Assembly: GCA_002699025.1 (NCBI GenBank)
Contig: PABA01000134.1
Span: forward strand, 1 to 56,197
Origin: Sandaracinus sp.
GTDB taxonomy: Bacteria; Myxococcota_A; Polyangia; Polyangiales; Houyiibacteriaceae
Reading direction: 5' to 3'
Length of the DNA: 56,197 nucleotides
Below are positions 37,683-45,968 of this stretch, piece by piece. The notes beneath the pieces were generated by a model. The model was not told where the DNA came from and ran no database searches. It saw nothing but the letters and a program-made list of their open reading frames with translations. The translations under genes and the position numbers were made by a program. The first letter of the stretch is position 1. The number at the start of each line of letters is the position of its first letter.

Positions 37683-39595
37683 CAGCGCATCCTCTTGTCG
37701 CCGAAGTAGTTCATCGCCATGACCAGCGTGTTCCGGGAGCTCCCGTCCCACTGGCCGCCGAGCACGCGCTCGTAGCGAGCCAGCAGCTCGGCGTCCTGGC
37801 GCAGGCTCGGGTCCCGCCAGAGGTCGGCGGCCGCCTCGAGCAGCTCGCGTCGCTCGGCGAGCAGCCGCCGCGCCTCGTCGTTCGCCCCCCGCTGGAGCGC
37901 GTCGGCCGCCCGCTGGAGCACCTCGCCAGCCTGGAAGGCGAGCACCGTGCGCTTGGCCACGCGGCTCACCGACGCTTGCGCCTCGGCCGGGTCCGCCACG
38001 CGCGGCGCCTCGACCTCGCGCGTGATGGTGGCGTTTCGCCGCCGGACGAGGTCCTTGTAGTCGAGCTCCACCTCGGCGACGCGCGCCGTCGCCGTCCCGG
38101 GCGGCACCTCGAGCTCCATGAGGATCACGTGCTGGTCGCCGCGCCGGAAGGTCGGCAGGTGGATGCGCAGGCCCTCGTCCTCCTCCCGCTGGCGCGTGCG
38201 CGCCACGCCGAGCTCGCGGGCGATGCGCCGGTCCGTGGCGACCTCGGTCGCGCGCACGGCGGCGTGCTCGGCCTGGCTGAGCAGGCGCGAGCCGTAGACC
38301 CGGCGCGCGACGACGCCCTCGCCGAGGCGCACCCGGACGCGGAGCGCCTGGGCCACCGCCTGCACGCGCGCCTCGAGCTCGTCCTGGAGGATGTCGCTCA
38401 CGTCGGCGGCGCGGCGGACGAAGTGGTAGCTGCCGCTCCCCTCGCGGGCGATCTCGAGCATGGTCTGCTCGTCGAAGTCCGTCCCGAGGCCGATGGCCGT
38501 CGTGAGCACGCCCGTGCGGTCGAAGAGGCCGCGCGCCGTCGCGCCGAGCTCGCGCGGGTGGGTCTGGCCCACCGTCGCGCGGCCGTCGGAGACGAGCACG
38601 ACCAGGCCGACGCGCTCGCCGGAGCGGGCCCGGGGCGCGTGGGCGTCGGCGAGGGCGAGCGCCTCCCCGATGTTCGTGCCGCCGCCCGGGGCGAGGCCGT
38701 CGATGGCGCGGTGCGCGGCGCGCCGGTTGCCGATGCGCTGCGGGCGCAGGTCCAGGCTCGCCTCCTCGGCGTAGCTGATGAGCCCGAAGGTGTCGCCGGG
38801 CGCGAGCCGGTCGACGAGCGCGTGGGCTGCCGCGATCGCGTGGCCCCACTTCTCGCCCTGCATGGAGCCGCTCCGGTCGAGCACGAGCCGCACGTCCATC
38901 TCCGGCCGCCGCGGGGCCTCGCCCTGGCGACCGAGGAGCGCGATCTGCAGGTGCACCCGATCGCGGCCGGTGCTCAGCTTCGCCCGCTCGAGCTCGGCGT
39001 ACATGGCGACGCCCTCCCGGCTCGGCACGGCGTAGGGCAGGGGCTCGCGATCCTGGAAGGCCTCGAGGCGCACGAGCTCGCCGTTCACCATCACGCCGCG
39101 GTCGAGCAGATCGTCGAGGCGCGCGCGAACGCCGCCGCCGCCGACGAAGGTGGAGGCGAGCACGCCGCTCCGGGGCAGGGCGGCCTGGGCCGGCGCGGCG
39201 AGGGCCGCGCGCGGGCCGGCGCTCGCGCTCATCGCCGACGTCATCGTGGAGCGTCCGGTCGGGCGGCGGCGGGTCCGGCCGGGGCGCGCCGCCTCGCGGG
39301 CGCTGCCGCCGAGCGCGAGATCCGCGTAGCCCTGCTGCGTGACGGGGGAGGCGGGCGAGGGCGTCGGGGCCATCTCGCCCTCGGCCTCCTCGGCCGCTTC
39401 GTCCAGCCCGGCGGTGGCCCGCGGCTGCTCGCGGGGCGCGAAGAGCCCCTCCGTCGGCTCCTCCTCGACGTCGACGGCGGCGCTCTCGAAGATCGGCTCG
39501 ACGGAGGCCGCGGGGGCCTCGTCGGCGCCGTGGCAGGCGACCAGCGTCAGCGCGGCGAGCCAGGTCCAGGGGCGGGGTCGGATCGTGTTCGGCAT
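37682..39595 (-). CDS. von Willebrand factor A-domain lipoprotein
   Basis: This 637-residue lipoprotein has the signal WTWLAALTLVAC (lipobox LVAC, Cys21). An acidic linker and a Pro/Ala-rich region precede a VWFA domain at ~230-420. The MIDAS motif is complete: DRSGSMQG (DxSxS, around residue 240), Thr in GGGTNIGEAL and Asp in VSDGRATVG. A Ca-activated/YfbK-like middle and C-terminal helical region follow, with ELDYKDLVRR and RNTLVMAMNYFGDKRMR at the end. A strong GGAGGAG ribosome-binding site precedes ATG 39595. It probably acts in metal-dependent protein adhesion or complex assembly at the outer membrane. Confidence 0.85.
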   Translation of the reverse strand: MPNTIRPRPWTWLAALTLVACHGADEAPAASVEPIFESAAVDVEEEPTEGLFAPREQPRATAGLDEAAEEAEGEMAPTPSPASPVTQQGYADLALGGSAREAARPGRTRRRPTGRSTMTSAMSASAGPRAALAAPAQAALPRSGVLASTFVGGGGVRARLDDLLDRGVMVNGELVRLEAFQDREPLPYAVPSREGVAMYAELERAKLSTGRDRVHLQIALLGRQGEAPRRPEMDVRLVLDRSGSMQGEKWGHAIAAAHALVDRLAPGDTFGLISYAEEASLDLRPQRIGNRRAAHRAIDGLAPGGGTNIGEALALADAHAPRARSGERVGLVVLVSDGRATVGQTHPRELGATARGLFDRTGVLTTAIGLGTDFDEQTMLEIAREGSGSYHFVRRAADVSDILQDELEARVQAVAQALRVRVRLGEGVVARRVYGSRLLSQAEHAAVRATEVATDRRIARELGVARTRQREEDEGLRIHLPTFRRGDQHVILMELEVPPGTATARVAEVELDYKDLVRRRNATITREVEAPRVADPAEAQASVSRVAKRTVLAFQAGEVLQRAADALQRGANDEARRLLAERRELLEAAADLWRDPSLRQDAELLARYERVLGGQWDGSSRNTLVMAMNYFGDKRMR

Positions 39596-39785
39596 CGGTT
39601 CTCCTCCTTCGGCGGGCGCACCTCGACCGTCCCGTCGCCCCGCTCTCCCGGCCGGGGCGACGGCGCCCGCCGTCCTCGGGGGGTGGAACCCGGCGCCCGG
39701 CGCGAGCCTTGGGGGCGGGCGCGAGTTTTTTTCGCCGCGCGGCGCCGACGCGGGCGCGGGGGTAGGCAAAGCGCCGCCCAACCGC

Positions 39786-39791
39786 TATGCC
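39786..39791 (+). promoter_or_regulatory. putative -10 box TATGCC for the crotonase gene
   Basis: TATGCC ends 9 nt before ATG 39801. Confidence 0.4.
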
Positions 39792-39800
39792 TACGGCCCC

Positions 39801-40508
39801 ATGACGAGCACCCCGGTCGAGGTCGAGATCCGGGACGGCGTCGCCGTCCTCCGCATGGACGATGGTAAGGCCAACGCCCTCTCCCCCGCCATGCTCACGT
39901 CCCTCTCGGTGGGTCTCGAGCGCGCCCAGGCCGAGGCCCGCGCCGTCGTCATCGCCGGCCGCGAGGGCCGCTTCTGCGCGGGCTTCGATCTCAAGATCAT
40001 GGGCTCCGGCCCGCAGGCCGCGACCGAGCTCGTCCGCACCGGCTGCGACTTCTTCATGCAGCTCTACGAGCACCCGCAGCCGGTCGTCCTCGCCTGCACC
40101 GGTCACGCCATGGCCGGCGGGGCCGTGATGCTCCTCTGCGGCGACCTCCGCGTCGGGGCCGCGGGCGAGCACCGCATCGGCCTCAACGAGGTCGCCATCG
40201 GCCTGCCCATGCCCGCCTTCGTGAGTGAGCTCGCCCGCGACCGGCTCTCGCGCCGCGCCTTCCAGGCTGCGACCGTCTGCGCGACCATCTACGGCCCGGC
40301 CGAGGCCGCGGAGGTCGGCTACCTCGACCGCGTCGTCCCGCCCGAGAAGGTCCTCGAGGAGGCCGAGGCCGAGGCCCGGCGCCTCGCGGCGCTCCCGGGC
40401 GCGGCCTTCGCCAGCACCAAGCGCTCGATCCGCGGGCCGCTCGTCGCCGAGGTCCGCGCCACCGTGGACGACGACCTCGAGCGCGTGATGCGCGACGGCC
40501 AGGGCTGA
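39801..40508 (+). CDS. crotonase/enoyl-CoA hydratase family protein
   Basis: This 235-residue protein has the crotonase fold. The CoA/oxyanion segment GREGRFCAGFDLKIM and the second oxyanion segment CTGHAMAGGAVMLLCGDLR are present. In this family the position equivalent to crotonase Glu144 falls in AVMLL, so that acid is absent, while NEVAIGLPMP keeps Glu at the position of Glu164. Activity could therefore be hydratase, isomerase or hydrolase; the substrate is unknown. The start is ATG 39801, with a -10-like box 9 nt upstream. The longer open frame upstream is not supported. Confidence 0.82.
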   Translation: MTSTPVEVEIRDGVAVLRMDDGKANALSPAMLTSLSVGLERAQAEARAVVIAGREGRFCAGFDLKIMGSGPQAATELVRTGCDFFMQLYEHPQPVVLACTGHAMAGGAVMLLCGDLRVGAAGEHRIGLNEVAIGLPMPAFVSELARDRLSRRAFQAATVCATIYGPAEAAEVGYLDRVVPPEKVLEEAEAEARRLAALPGAAFASTKRSIRGPLVAEVRATVDDDLERVMRDGQG

Positions 40509-40606
40509 AGGCCCCGCTCCACCCCATCGCGCGGCCGCGCCCATCGCGCCGCCGCCCCCGACTCGACCCTCGGCGCGCCGCGCGCGCCTCCAGGAGAAAG
40601 AACGAC

Positions 40607-41173
40607 ATGACCCTGCGAAACGACACCCCCGCCCCGCCCGTCGCGGAGATGGTCCCCGGTGACGGCGAGCTCCGCTGCAAGATCGTGACGAACATGGGCG
40701 AGATGACGGCCCGCCTCTTCGAGAAGGAGGTGCCTCGCACCGTCGCGAACTTCGTCGCCCTCGCCCTCGGCAAGGTCGAGTGGACCGACCCGAAGGGCCA
40801 GAAGACGAGCGCGCCCCTCTACAAGGACCTCGTCGTCCACCGGGTCATCCCGGACTTCATGATCCAGCTCGGCTGCCCTCGCGGGAACGGCACCGGCGGC
40901 CCCGGCTGGCGCTTCGACGACGAGATCCACCCGCAGCTCCGCCACGACGCGCCGGGCAAGCTCTCCATGGCCAACGCGGGCCCGGGGACGAACGGCTCGC
41001 AGTTCTTCGTCACGGAGGTCCCGACGCCGCACCTCGACGGCCGCCACGCGGTCTTCGGCGAGCTCATCGACGGGCTCGACGTGGAGAAGAAGATCGCCCG
41101 CGTGGCGACGGACGCGCGGGACCGGCCGCGCCAGGACGTCATCCTGCAGCGCATCGAGGTCTTCCGGGCCTGA
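40607..41173 (+). CDS. cyclophilin-type peptidyl-prolyl cis-trans isomerase
   Basis: This 188-residue cytoplasmic cyclophilin has the catalytic segment VVHRVIPDFMIQLG (active Arg in HRVIPDF), GTGGPGWRFDDE, then SMANAGPGTNGSQFFVT and LDGRHAVFGELIDG. No signal peptide. An AGGAGAAAG ribosome-binding site lies just upstream of ATG 40607. It is followed by a compact hairpin terminator. It accelerates proline isomerisation during protein folding. Confidence 0.92.
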   Translation: MTLRNDTPAPPVAEMVPGDGELRCKIVTNMGEMTARLFEKEVPRTVANFVALALGKVEWTDPKGQKTSAPLYKDLVVHRVIPDFMIQLGCPRGNGTGGPGWRFDDEIHPQLRHDAPGKLSMANAGPGTNGSQFFVTEVPTPHLDGRHAVFGELIDGLDVEKKIARVATDARDRPRQDVILQRIEVFRA

Positions 41174-41207
41174 TCGGCCATCGCGCCGCCGCTGGAGCGC
41201 CGGGGTC

Positions 41208-41225
41208 GCCGAGGGCGGCCTCGGC
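41208..41225 (+). terminator. hairpin terminator of the cyclophilin gene
   Basis: GCCGAGG-GCGG-CCTCGGC is a perfect 7-bp stem with a 4-nt loop, 34 bp after the stop codon, followed by GTT. Confidence 0.45.
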
Positions 41226-41333
41226 GTTCACGCGTGGGGCGCCGCGGGCGTTCGTGCCCCCGCCAGTCTGCTATCGTCCCCGGCGACGGGAGGGTCGGCG
41301 CGCGCGACCGGATCGGTGTATGAGGGAGGGGAG

Positions 41334-42242
41334 ATGGCCAAGCGTAGAAAGGCGGCCTGGCTCGCGCTCGGGGCCCTCGCGCTCGTCGTCGCGAGTGTCC
41401 CGGCGGCGGCACAGGACCTCGACGAGTCGTTGGACGAGGAGGCGCGCGCGATCTTCCAGGCGGGCCGCACCGCCTACGACGCGGCCCGCTACGAGGACGC
41501 GCTCCGGCACTTCCAGCACGCCTACCGGCTGAGCACGCGCCCGGAGCTCCTCTACAACGTCGCGCTGGCGGCCGATCGGCTGCGGCGCGACGAAGAGGCG
41601 CTCGACGCCTTCGAGAAGTACCTCGACTCGGTGCCGGATACGCCCCACCGGGCGCAGGTGGAGGAGCGGATCCGCTTCCTCCGCGCGTCGCTCGCGCGAG
41701 GGGGCCCCGCCGACCCGCCCGAGACCCCGGCGGAGCCCGAGACCCCCTTCGGTCCCGGGACCGAGCCGACGACGGAGGAGGCCGGGCTGCCCGAGCCGCC
41801 CCCGCTCGCCGAGCCGAGCGCGAGCCCATCCTCGAGCGCGCCTTCGACGGCGTCCGAGAGCGCGACGTCGTCGAGCACGACGTCCTCCAACGCGCCGCCG
41901 TCCAGCGAGCCGGGGGAGGGCCGGGTGGTCACGCCGCGGAGCCCTGCGCTCGGCATCGCCCTCGCCGCCGGCGGCGGCGCGCTCGCGCTCGGCGGCGTCG
42001 GCCTGGTCGTGCATGGCCTGGCGCTCGGCGAGGACGTCGAGGAGACCAACGCCATCGACTGGCGAGAGGTCGAGGACGACGCCGACGCCGCGCCCCGGCG
42101 CTACCACGCGGGCTGGGTGCTCGTCGGCGCGGGGATCGCCGCCGGCGTCTCGGGCCTGCTCTATCTCCTCCTCCGCGGGGAGGAGCGCTCGGTGGCGCTC
42201 GACGTCGGGCCCGGCCACCTCCAGCTCCGGGGGCGCTTCTGA
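41334..42242 (+). CDS. secreted TPR protein with C-terminal transmembrane hairpin
   Basis: This 302-residue protein has a signal peptide (~1-28, ending SVPAAAQ). TPR motifs span ~35-115 (AGRTAYDAARYEDALRHFQHAY, LYNVALAADRLRRDEEALDAFEKYL). A Pro/Ser/Glu linker follows (~120-195), then two hydrophobic segments (~200-220 and ~250-268). A GGGAGGGGAG ribosome-binding site precedes ATG 41334. The layout is common in myxobacterial periplasmic TPR proteins of unknown role. Its stop codon overlaps the start of the next lipoprotein gene (TGATG). Confidence 0.8.
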   Translation: MAKRRKAAWLALGALALVVASVPAAAQDLDESLDEEARAIFQAGRTAYDAARYEDALRHFQHAYRLSTRPELLYNVALAADRLRRDEEALDAFEKYLDSVPDTPHRAQVEERIRFLRASLARGGPADPPETPAEPETPFGPGTEPTTEEAGLPEPPPLAEPSASPSSSAPSTASESATSSSTTSSNAPPSSEPGEGRVVTPRSPALGIALAAGGGALALGGVGLVVHGLALGEDVEETNAIDWREVEDDADAAPRRYHAGWVLVGAGIAAGVSGLLYLLLRGEERSVALDVGPGHLQLRGRF

Positions 42243-42700
42243 TGCGCCGTCGCCTCGCTTGCCTCGCGCTCGTCTTCGCCGCCGGTTGCCTCGAGGTGGA
42301 GCCGCCGGCGGGTCAGTTCTTCTGCGCCACACCGGCCGACTGCCCGGACGGCTGGGTCTGCGGCAGCGACGCGCTCTGCTACCCGGAGCCGCTCGCCTGC
42401 TATCCCTACGACCAGACGAGCTGTCCGGCTGGGCAGGGCTGCTACCCGCTCGGCGGCGGCGCCGGCACGATCTGCTGGCCCGCGGGCCCGGTCGCCGAGA
42501 ACGCCCCCTGCGACGACTCCATGCAGGCCACCCGCTGCGGCATCGGCTTCCGCTGCGTGAGCCGCGCCGACGGCGTCGGGCGCTGCTCGCGCCTGTGCCG
42601 CTCCGACGCCGACTGCGGCGTGCTCGAGTGCAACAACTTCCTCGCCGACGAGGACCTCATCGCCATGGCCGGTCGCATCGGCGTCTGCACGTATGAATGA
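42242..42700 (+). CDS. Cys-rich lipoprotein
   Basis: This 152-residue lipoprotein has the signal RLACLALVFAAGC (Cys16). It carries Cys-rich modules similar to those of the 30-module protein: FCATPADCPDGWVCGSDALC, CGIGFRC and LCRSDADCGVLEC. It starts on the TGATG overlap with the TPR gene, so the two are co-translated. Its own stop codon lies in the first unit of a short tandem repeat. Probably disulfide-rich and surface-exposed. Confidence 0.78.
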   Translation: MRRRLACLALVFAAGCLEVEPPAGQFFCATPADCPDGWVCGSDALCYPEPLACYPYDQTSCPAGQGCYPLGGGAGTICWPAGPVAENAPCDDSMQATRCGIGFRCVSRADGVGRCSRLCRSDADCGVLECNNFLADEDLIAMAGRIGVCTYE

Positions 42701-42736
42701 GCCCGCGCGAATGAGCCCGCACGAATGAGCACACCC
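42695..42736. repeat. 14-bp tandem repeat, 3 copies
   Basis: GAATGAGCCCGCGC, GAATGAGCCCGCAC and GAATGAGCACACCC follow head to tail. The TGA in the first copy is the stop codon of the upstream lipoprotein gene. Confidence 0.7.
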
Positions 42737-42747
42737 GCGAGCGACGC

Positions 42748-43614
42748 ATGAGGCACCCCTTCGAGCATCCGCTCGTGCGCGGCCTGGTGGGCGGCCTCGG
42801 CGCGGCCCTCGACGCGCTCGTCGACGACGAGATCGAGGACCTCGTCCGCCGCCTCCCCATGCACACCAACCCCTGGGGCTACGACGGCTGGGGCACCTCG
42901 AAGGCCGCCGCGCGCCGCTCCCTCGCGCTCGTCCGGTTCTTCTACCGTCGCTACTTCCGCGTCGAGACCGAGGGCATCGAGCACATCCCCGAGGGGCGAG
43001 TGCTGCTCATCGGCAACCACAGCGGGCAGCTGCCCATCGACGGGGTGCTGGTCGCGGCCGCGCTCGTGCTCGACCGGGAGCCGCCGCGGCACGTGCACGC
43101 CATGATCGAGCGCTTCTTCGCCGGCGTGCCCTTCGTGAACGTCTTCATGATGCGCATGGGCCAGCAGATCGGCCTGCCGCAGCACTGCGAGCGCCTCCTC
43201 GAGCGCGACGACGCGGCCGTGCTCGTCTTCCCGGAGGGCGTGAAGGGGAGCGGCAAGGTCGTCTGGAAGCGCTACCGGCTGATGGGCTTCGGCCAGGGGT
43301 TCATGCGCCTCGCCATGCGCACGAACACGCCCATCGTCCCCTTCGGCTTCGTCGGCGGCGAGGAGATGGCCTTCAGCTTCTCGCGCATGCGCCCGCTCGC
43401 GAAGCTCTTCGGGCTGCCCTACCTGCCCCTCAGCCCCACCGTCGCGCTCCCCTTGCCGGTCCGTTGCCACCTGACCTTCGGGGCGCCGCTCCACTTCGAG
43501 GGCACGGGCAACGAGGAGGACGAGGCGATCCTCGAGAACGTCGCCCGCGTCGAGGACGCCGTCTCCGAGCTCATCGCCCGCGGCCGCCAACGCCGCGGCC
43601 GCCGCCTCCTCTAG
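42748..43614 (+). CDS. lysophospholipid acyltransferase (PlsC/LPLAT family)
   Basis: This 288-residue protein has the LPLAT motif I in a variant form, NHSGQLPID (His and Asp further apart than the usual HxxxxD). Motif III is FPEGVKG and the late motif is PIVPFGFVGGEE. It is predicted to transfer an acyl chain to a (lyso)phospholipid or similar acceptor at the inner-membrane face. The NHSGQxPxD form is seen in DAGAT/TMEM68-like relatives, so neutral-lipid synthesis is possible. It lies 47 bp after the lipoprotein gene on the same strand. Confidence 0.82.
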   Translation: MRHPFEHPLVRGLVGGLGAALDALVDDEIEDLVRRLPMHTNPWGYDGWGTSKAAARRSLALVRFFYRRYFRVETEGIEHIPEGRVLLIGNHSGQLPIDGVLVAAALVLDREPPRHVHAMIERFFAGVPFVNVFMMRMGQQIGLPQHCERLLERDDAAVLVFPEGVKGSGKVVWKRYRLMGFGQGFMRLAMRTNTPIVPFGFVGGEEMAFSFSRMRPLAKLFGLPYLPLSPTVALPLPVRCHLTFGAPLHFEGTGNEEDEAILENVARVEDAVSELIARGRQRRGRRLL

Positions 43615-43620
43615 CGACGG

Positions 43621-43668
43621 CCTCCCGGCCGCCGCTCTGGCGAAATCCACGGATTTCGCGAAGGGAGG
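43621..43668. terminator. nested palindrome between convergent genes (bidirectional terminator candidate)
   Basis: GCGAAATCC-AC-GGATTTCGC (43640-43659) is a near-perfect inverted repeat, nested inside CCTCCC (43621-43626) and GGGAGG (43663-43668). It sits just after the acyltransferase stop and before the convergent immunity-like gene. The AAATCC/GGATTT core is unusually AT-rich. Confidence 0.45.
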
Positions 43669-43763
43669 CTCGGCGCCGTCGGCTGGAGATGATCCCGTCG
43701 GTCGCGTCCGCGACGCGCGAAACCCGACGGCGAGATTCGCTCCGAGCCCGAAGGTGGGGCCAG

Positions 43764-44408
43764 CTAGCGGAGGCGCATCAGGGTGCGGGAGGTGACGGGC
43801 TGGAGCGGCCGGCTCCCCGTGCTCGGGCCCTCGGGGGCGGGCGGGGGCGGGGTCGTCGCGCGGCGGGCGAGCTCGAGCAGCCCGCGCTCCACCTCCACGC
43901 CCGAGAGGCGTCGGCGGATGTAGTCGCTCAGGGCGGCGCGCTCGTCGACTCGCAGGGCGGCCGCGTGCTGGACCGCCTCCGCGGCGTGGGCCCGCGAGGC
44001 GTAGTAGCCGGCGTCGGCCTCGTCGTCGCAGGCGAAGGCGGCGGCGGCGCTCGCCTGGAGCAGCGCCCGCACGGCGGGGTCGCGCTCGGCGGCGGCCTCG
44101 GAGGACGCGCGGAAGCCCGCTGCCCAGCAGGTCCGTCCGTCGGTTGAGCCCCGGGTCCAGCTCTTCGCGATGTGGAGCGCCTCGGGGAGCGAACGCCCCC
44201 GGCCCGCTCGCTCGATGCACTCGCAGGCCACGGCGACCACGGCGGGGCGCGCCAGCCCGGCGGCGATGGCCATGGCGACCATCCACTCGGGGCGGTCGCA
44301 GCTCCCCCACGCGTCCTCGAAGCGACCGTGGCTTCGAGCCCAGACCTGAGCCTCGGTGCCGAGGCCGGCGCGAGCGACGAGACGGGCGGGGTCGAGCTCA
44401 ACGTGCAT
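43764..44408 (-). CDS. putative immunity protein family member (Imm-like)
   Basis: This 214-residue helical protein opens with a segment containing AWGSCDRPEWMVAMAIAAGL (W34, C37, W42), then VAVACECIERA and EALHIAKSW, and later DYIRRRLS. This order (AWxxCxxxxWxxxxA, ACxCxxxA, AIxxAxxW, CADxxRxxI-like end) resembles the putative immunity protein family often annotated in myxobacteria and actinobacteria. No toxin or secretion gene adjoins it. The start is ATG 44408, in an AT-rich stretch; the frame upstream to 44639 is not convincing. Function in toxin neutralisation is family inference only. Confidence 0.6.
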   Translation of the reverse strand: MHVELDPARLVARAGLGTEAQVWARSHGRFEDAWGSCDRPEWMVAMAIAAGLARPAVVAVACECIERAGRGRSLPEALHIAKSWTRGSTDGRTCWAAGFRASSEAAAERDPAVRALLQASAAAAFACDDEADAGYYASRAHAAEAVQHAAALRVDERAALSDYIRRRLSGVEVERGLLELARRATTPPPPAPEGPSTGSRPLQPVTSRTLMRLR

Positions 44409-44635
44409 GGAAAAATGAACTTCCGTGAAAGTGAAAAACTTCACCCATGGTGGACCTTTTGCACGTCGAAAGCAAGAGCTGAAGAGTCGTGGGGTCGTCA
44501 GAGGGCTCGCGAGAGCCTCGGAGCCGAATCGAAGCAAGTCGCGTTCCGCGGGCGAAGACTGGCGTTTTTCGGTGAGCGCCTGGGGTGTGGCCCCCCCAGC
44601 GTCCACGCGCTGGGTGTGCGGGACCCCATGGGAGG
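44409..44635 (-). promoter_or_regulatory. AT-rich promoter region of the immunity-like gene
   Basis: In this 227-bp gap, about 44405-44460 is AT-rich and includes the inverted repeat GTGAA-AAAC-TTCAC. I see no canonical -35/-10 pair with confidence. Confidence 0.35.
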
Positions 44636-45802
44636 TCATTTCGCCAACACGGGCGCGAGCGCCTCGAGCGCGGCGTCGAAGGTCTCCGGATCCAAGGTGG
44701 TGAAGCAGAGACGCACCCAGCGGCCGAACCGTTCACCGCAGGACGCCCCGGGCGTCAGCAGCACGCCGTGGTCGAGGGCCCGCTCGAGGAAGGGCATCGC
44801 GTCCGTCTCGCCTTCGCGCAGGTAGGGGGCCGCGTCGAAGAAGAGGAAGGTGCCGCCCGCCGGAGGCTCCAGCCCGAGCAGCTCGGCGGCCCGCCGTCCC
44901 ATGGCGCCGAACTCCGCCCGCCGCGCGGCGAGGAACGCGTCCCCCTCGTCCAGGGCGTGCACCGCCCCGAGCTGCATGGGCCGCGGCGCGCAGTAGGTCG
45001 AGAAGGTCTGCACCCCCTGCACGGCGGGCATGGCGGCGCCGCCGCCATGCACGTAGCCGACCCGCGCCCCGGCCAGCCCGTAGCTCTTCGAGAGCGTGTG
45101 GCACGCCACGTAGCGATCCGCGACCTCGGGGTGCGCCCAGATCGGCGTCGGCGCCGCCTCGCCGAACCAGAGATCCTGGTAGGCCTCGTCGGCGATCAGC
45201 CAGAGGTCGTGGCGCGCGGCGACCCGCACCATGGCCTCGACCTGCGTGTCCGAGAGCATGCGCCCGGTCGGGTTGTGCGGCGTGTTCACGTAGAGCGCGA
45301 CGGTCCGCTCAGTGACGGCGGCCTCGAGCGCGGCCTCCACGTCGATCCCGGCTTCGTGCCAGACGGGCACCTGCACGGGCGTGGCGCCGCGCTTGGCGAG
45401 GATCCCTCGGATGAGCGGCCAGAACGGGGCCGGGAGGAGCACCTCGTCGCCCGGGTCGAGGAGCGCCTCGGCGATGACGCTCAGACCGCTCGTCGCGCCG
45501 CTGACGACCTGCAGCCGCTCGCGCGCCACCGGGTGGCCGAGGCGCTCGAGGCGACGCTGGATGGCGTCGAGGAGCGCGGGCTCGCCTTGCACGGGCGCGT
45601 ACTTGTGGAGCCCCGGGTGGTCGGCCGTGAGCTGGGTCTCGGCGCGGGCGGCCGCGGGCGGCTCCATGTAGGTGTCGCCGACGTGGAGGGGGAAGACGCG
45701 CTCGCCGCGCTCGGTCTTGGCGCGGGCGCGCGCCGCCAGCTGGCTGAAGACGCGGGTCGAGAGGGTCTCGGTGGACGCTGCGACGTGGGGCGGGCGCGGC
45801 AT
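44636..45802 (-). CDS. PLP-dependent aminotransferase, class I/II
   Basis: This 388-residue fold-type-I aminotransferase has the Schiff-base Lys239 in HTLSKSYGLAGARVGY, Asn177 in TPHNPTG, Asp205 in IADEAYQD and a C-terminal Arg in WVRLCFTT. It would transfer an amino group between an amino acid and a 2-oxoacid in the cytoplasm; the substrate cannot be read from sequence. The start is ATG 45802, with TAGACG 6 nt upstream. Confidence 0.9.
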   Translation of the reverse strand: MPRPPHVAASTETLSTRVFSQLAARARAKTERGERVFPLHVGDTYMEPPAAARAETQLTADHPGLHKYAPVQGEPALLDAIQRRLERLGHPVARERLQVVSGATSGLSVIAEALLDPGDEVLLPAPFWPLIRGILAKRGATPVQVPVWHEAGIDVEAALEAAVTERTVALYVNTPHNPTGRMLSDTQVEAMVRVAARHDLWLIADEAYQDLWFGEAAPTPIWAHPEVADRYVACHTLSKSYGLAGARVGYVHGGGAAMPAVQGVQTFSTYCAPRPMQLGAVHALDEGDAFLAARRAEFGAMGRRAAELLGLEPPAGGTFLFFDAAPYLREGETDAMPFLERALDHGVLLTPGASCGERFGRWVRLCFTTLDPETFDAALEALAPVLAK

Positions 45803-45808
45803 TCGGCG

Positions 45809-45814
45809 CGTCTA
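45809..45814 (-). promoter_or_regulatory. putative -10 box TAGACG for the aminotransferase
   Basis: TAGACG ends 6 nt before ATG 45802. GTGACG lies 18 bp further upstream as a possible -35. Confidence 0.4.
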
Positions 45815-45968
45815 GCACGGGCGGCGCGGTGCCGTCACCGGGGGTGGGGGCGGCTCGGCGCCGCGGGCCGGCTCCGGTGGGGCCCGGCCCCGTCGGCTCT
45901 CGCGGAGCACGAGCGTGTCCTCCAGGCCTGCGCGGTGGGCGAGCGTGGCCCGGATGCGGAGCTCCGCG

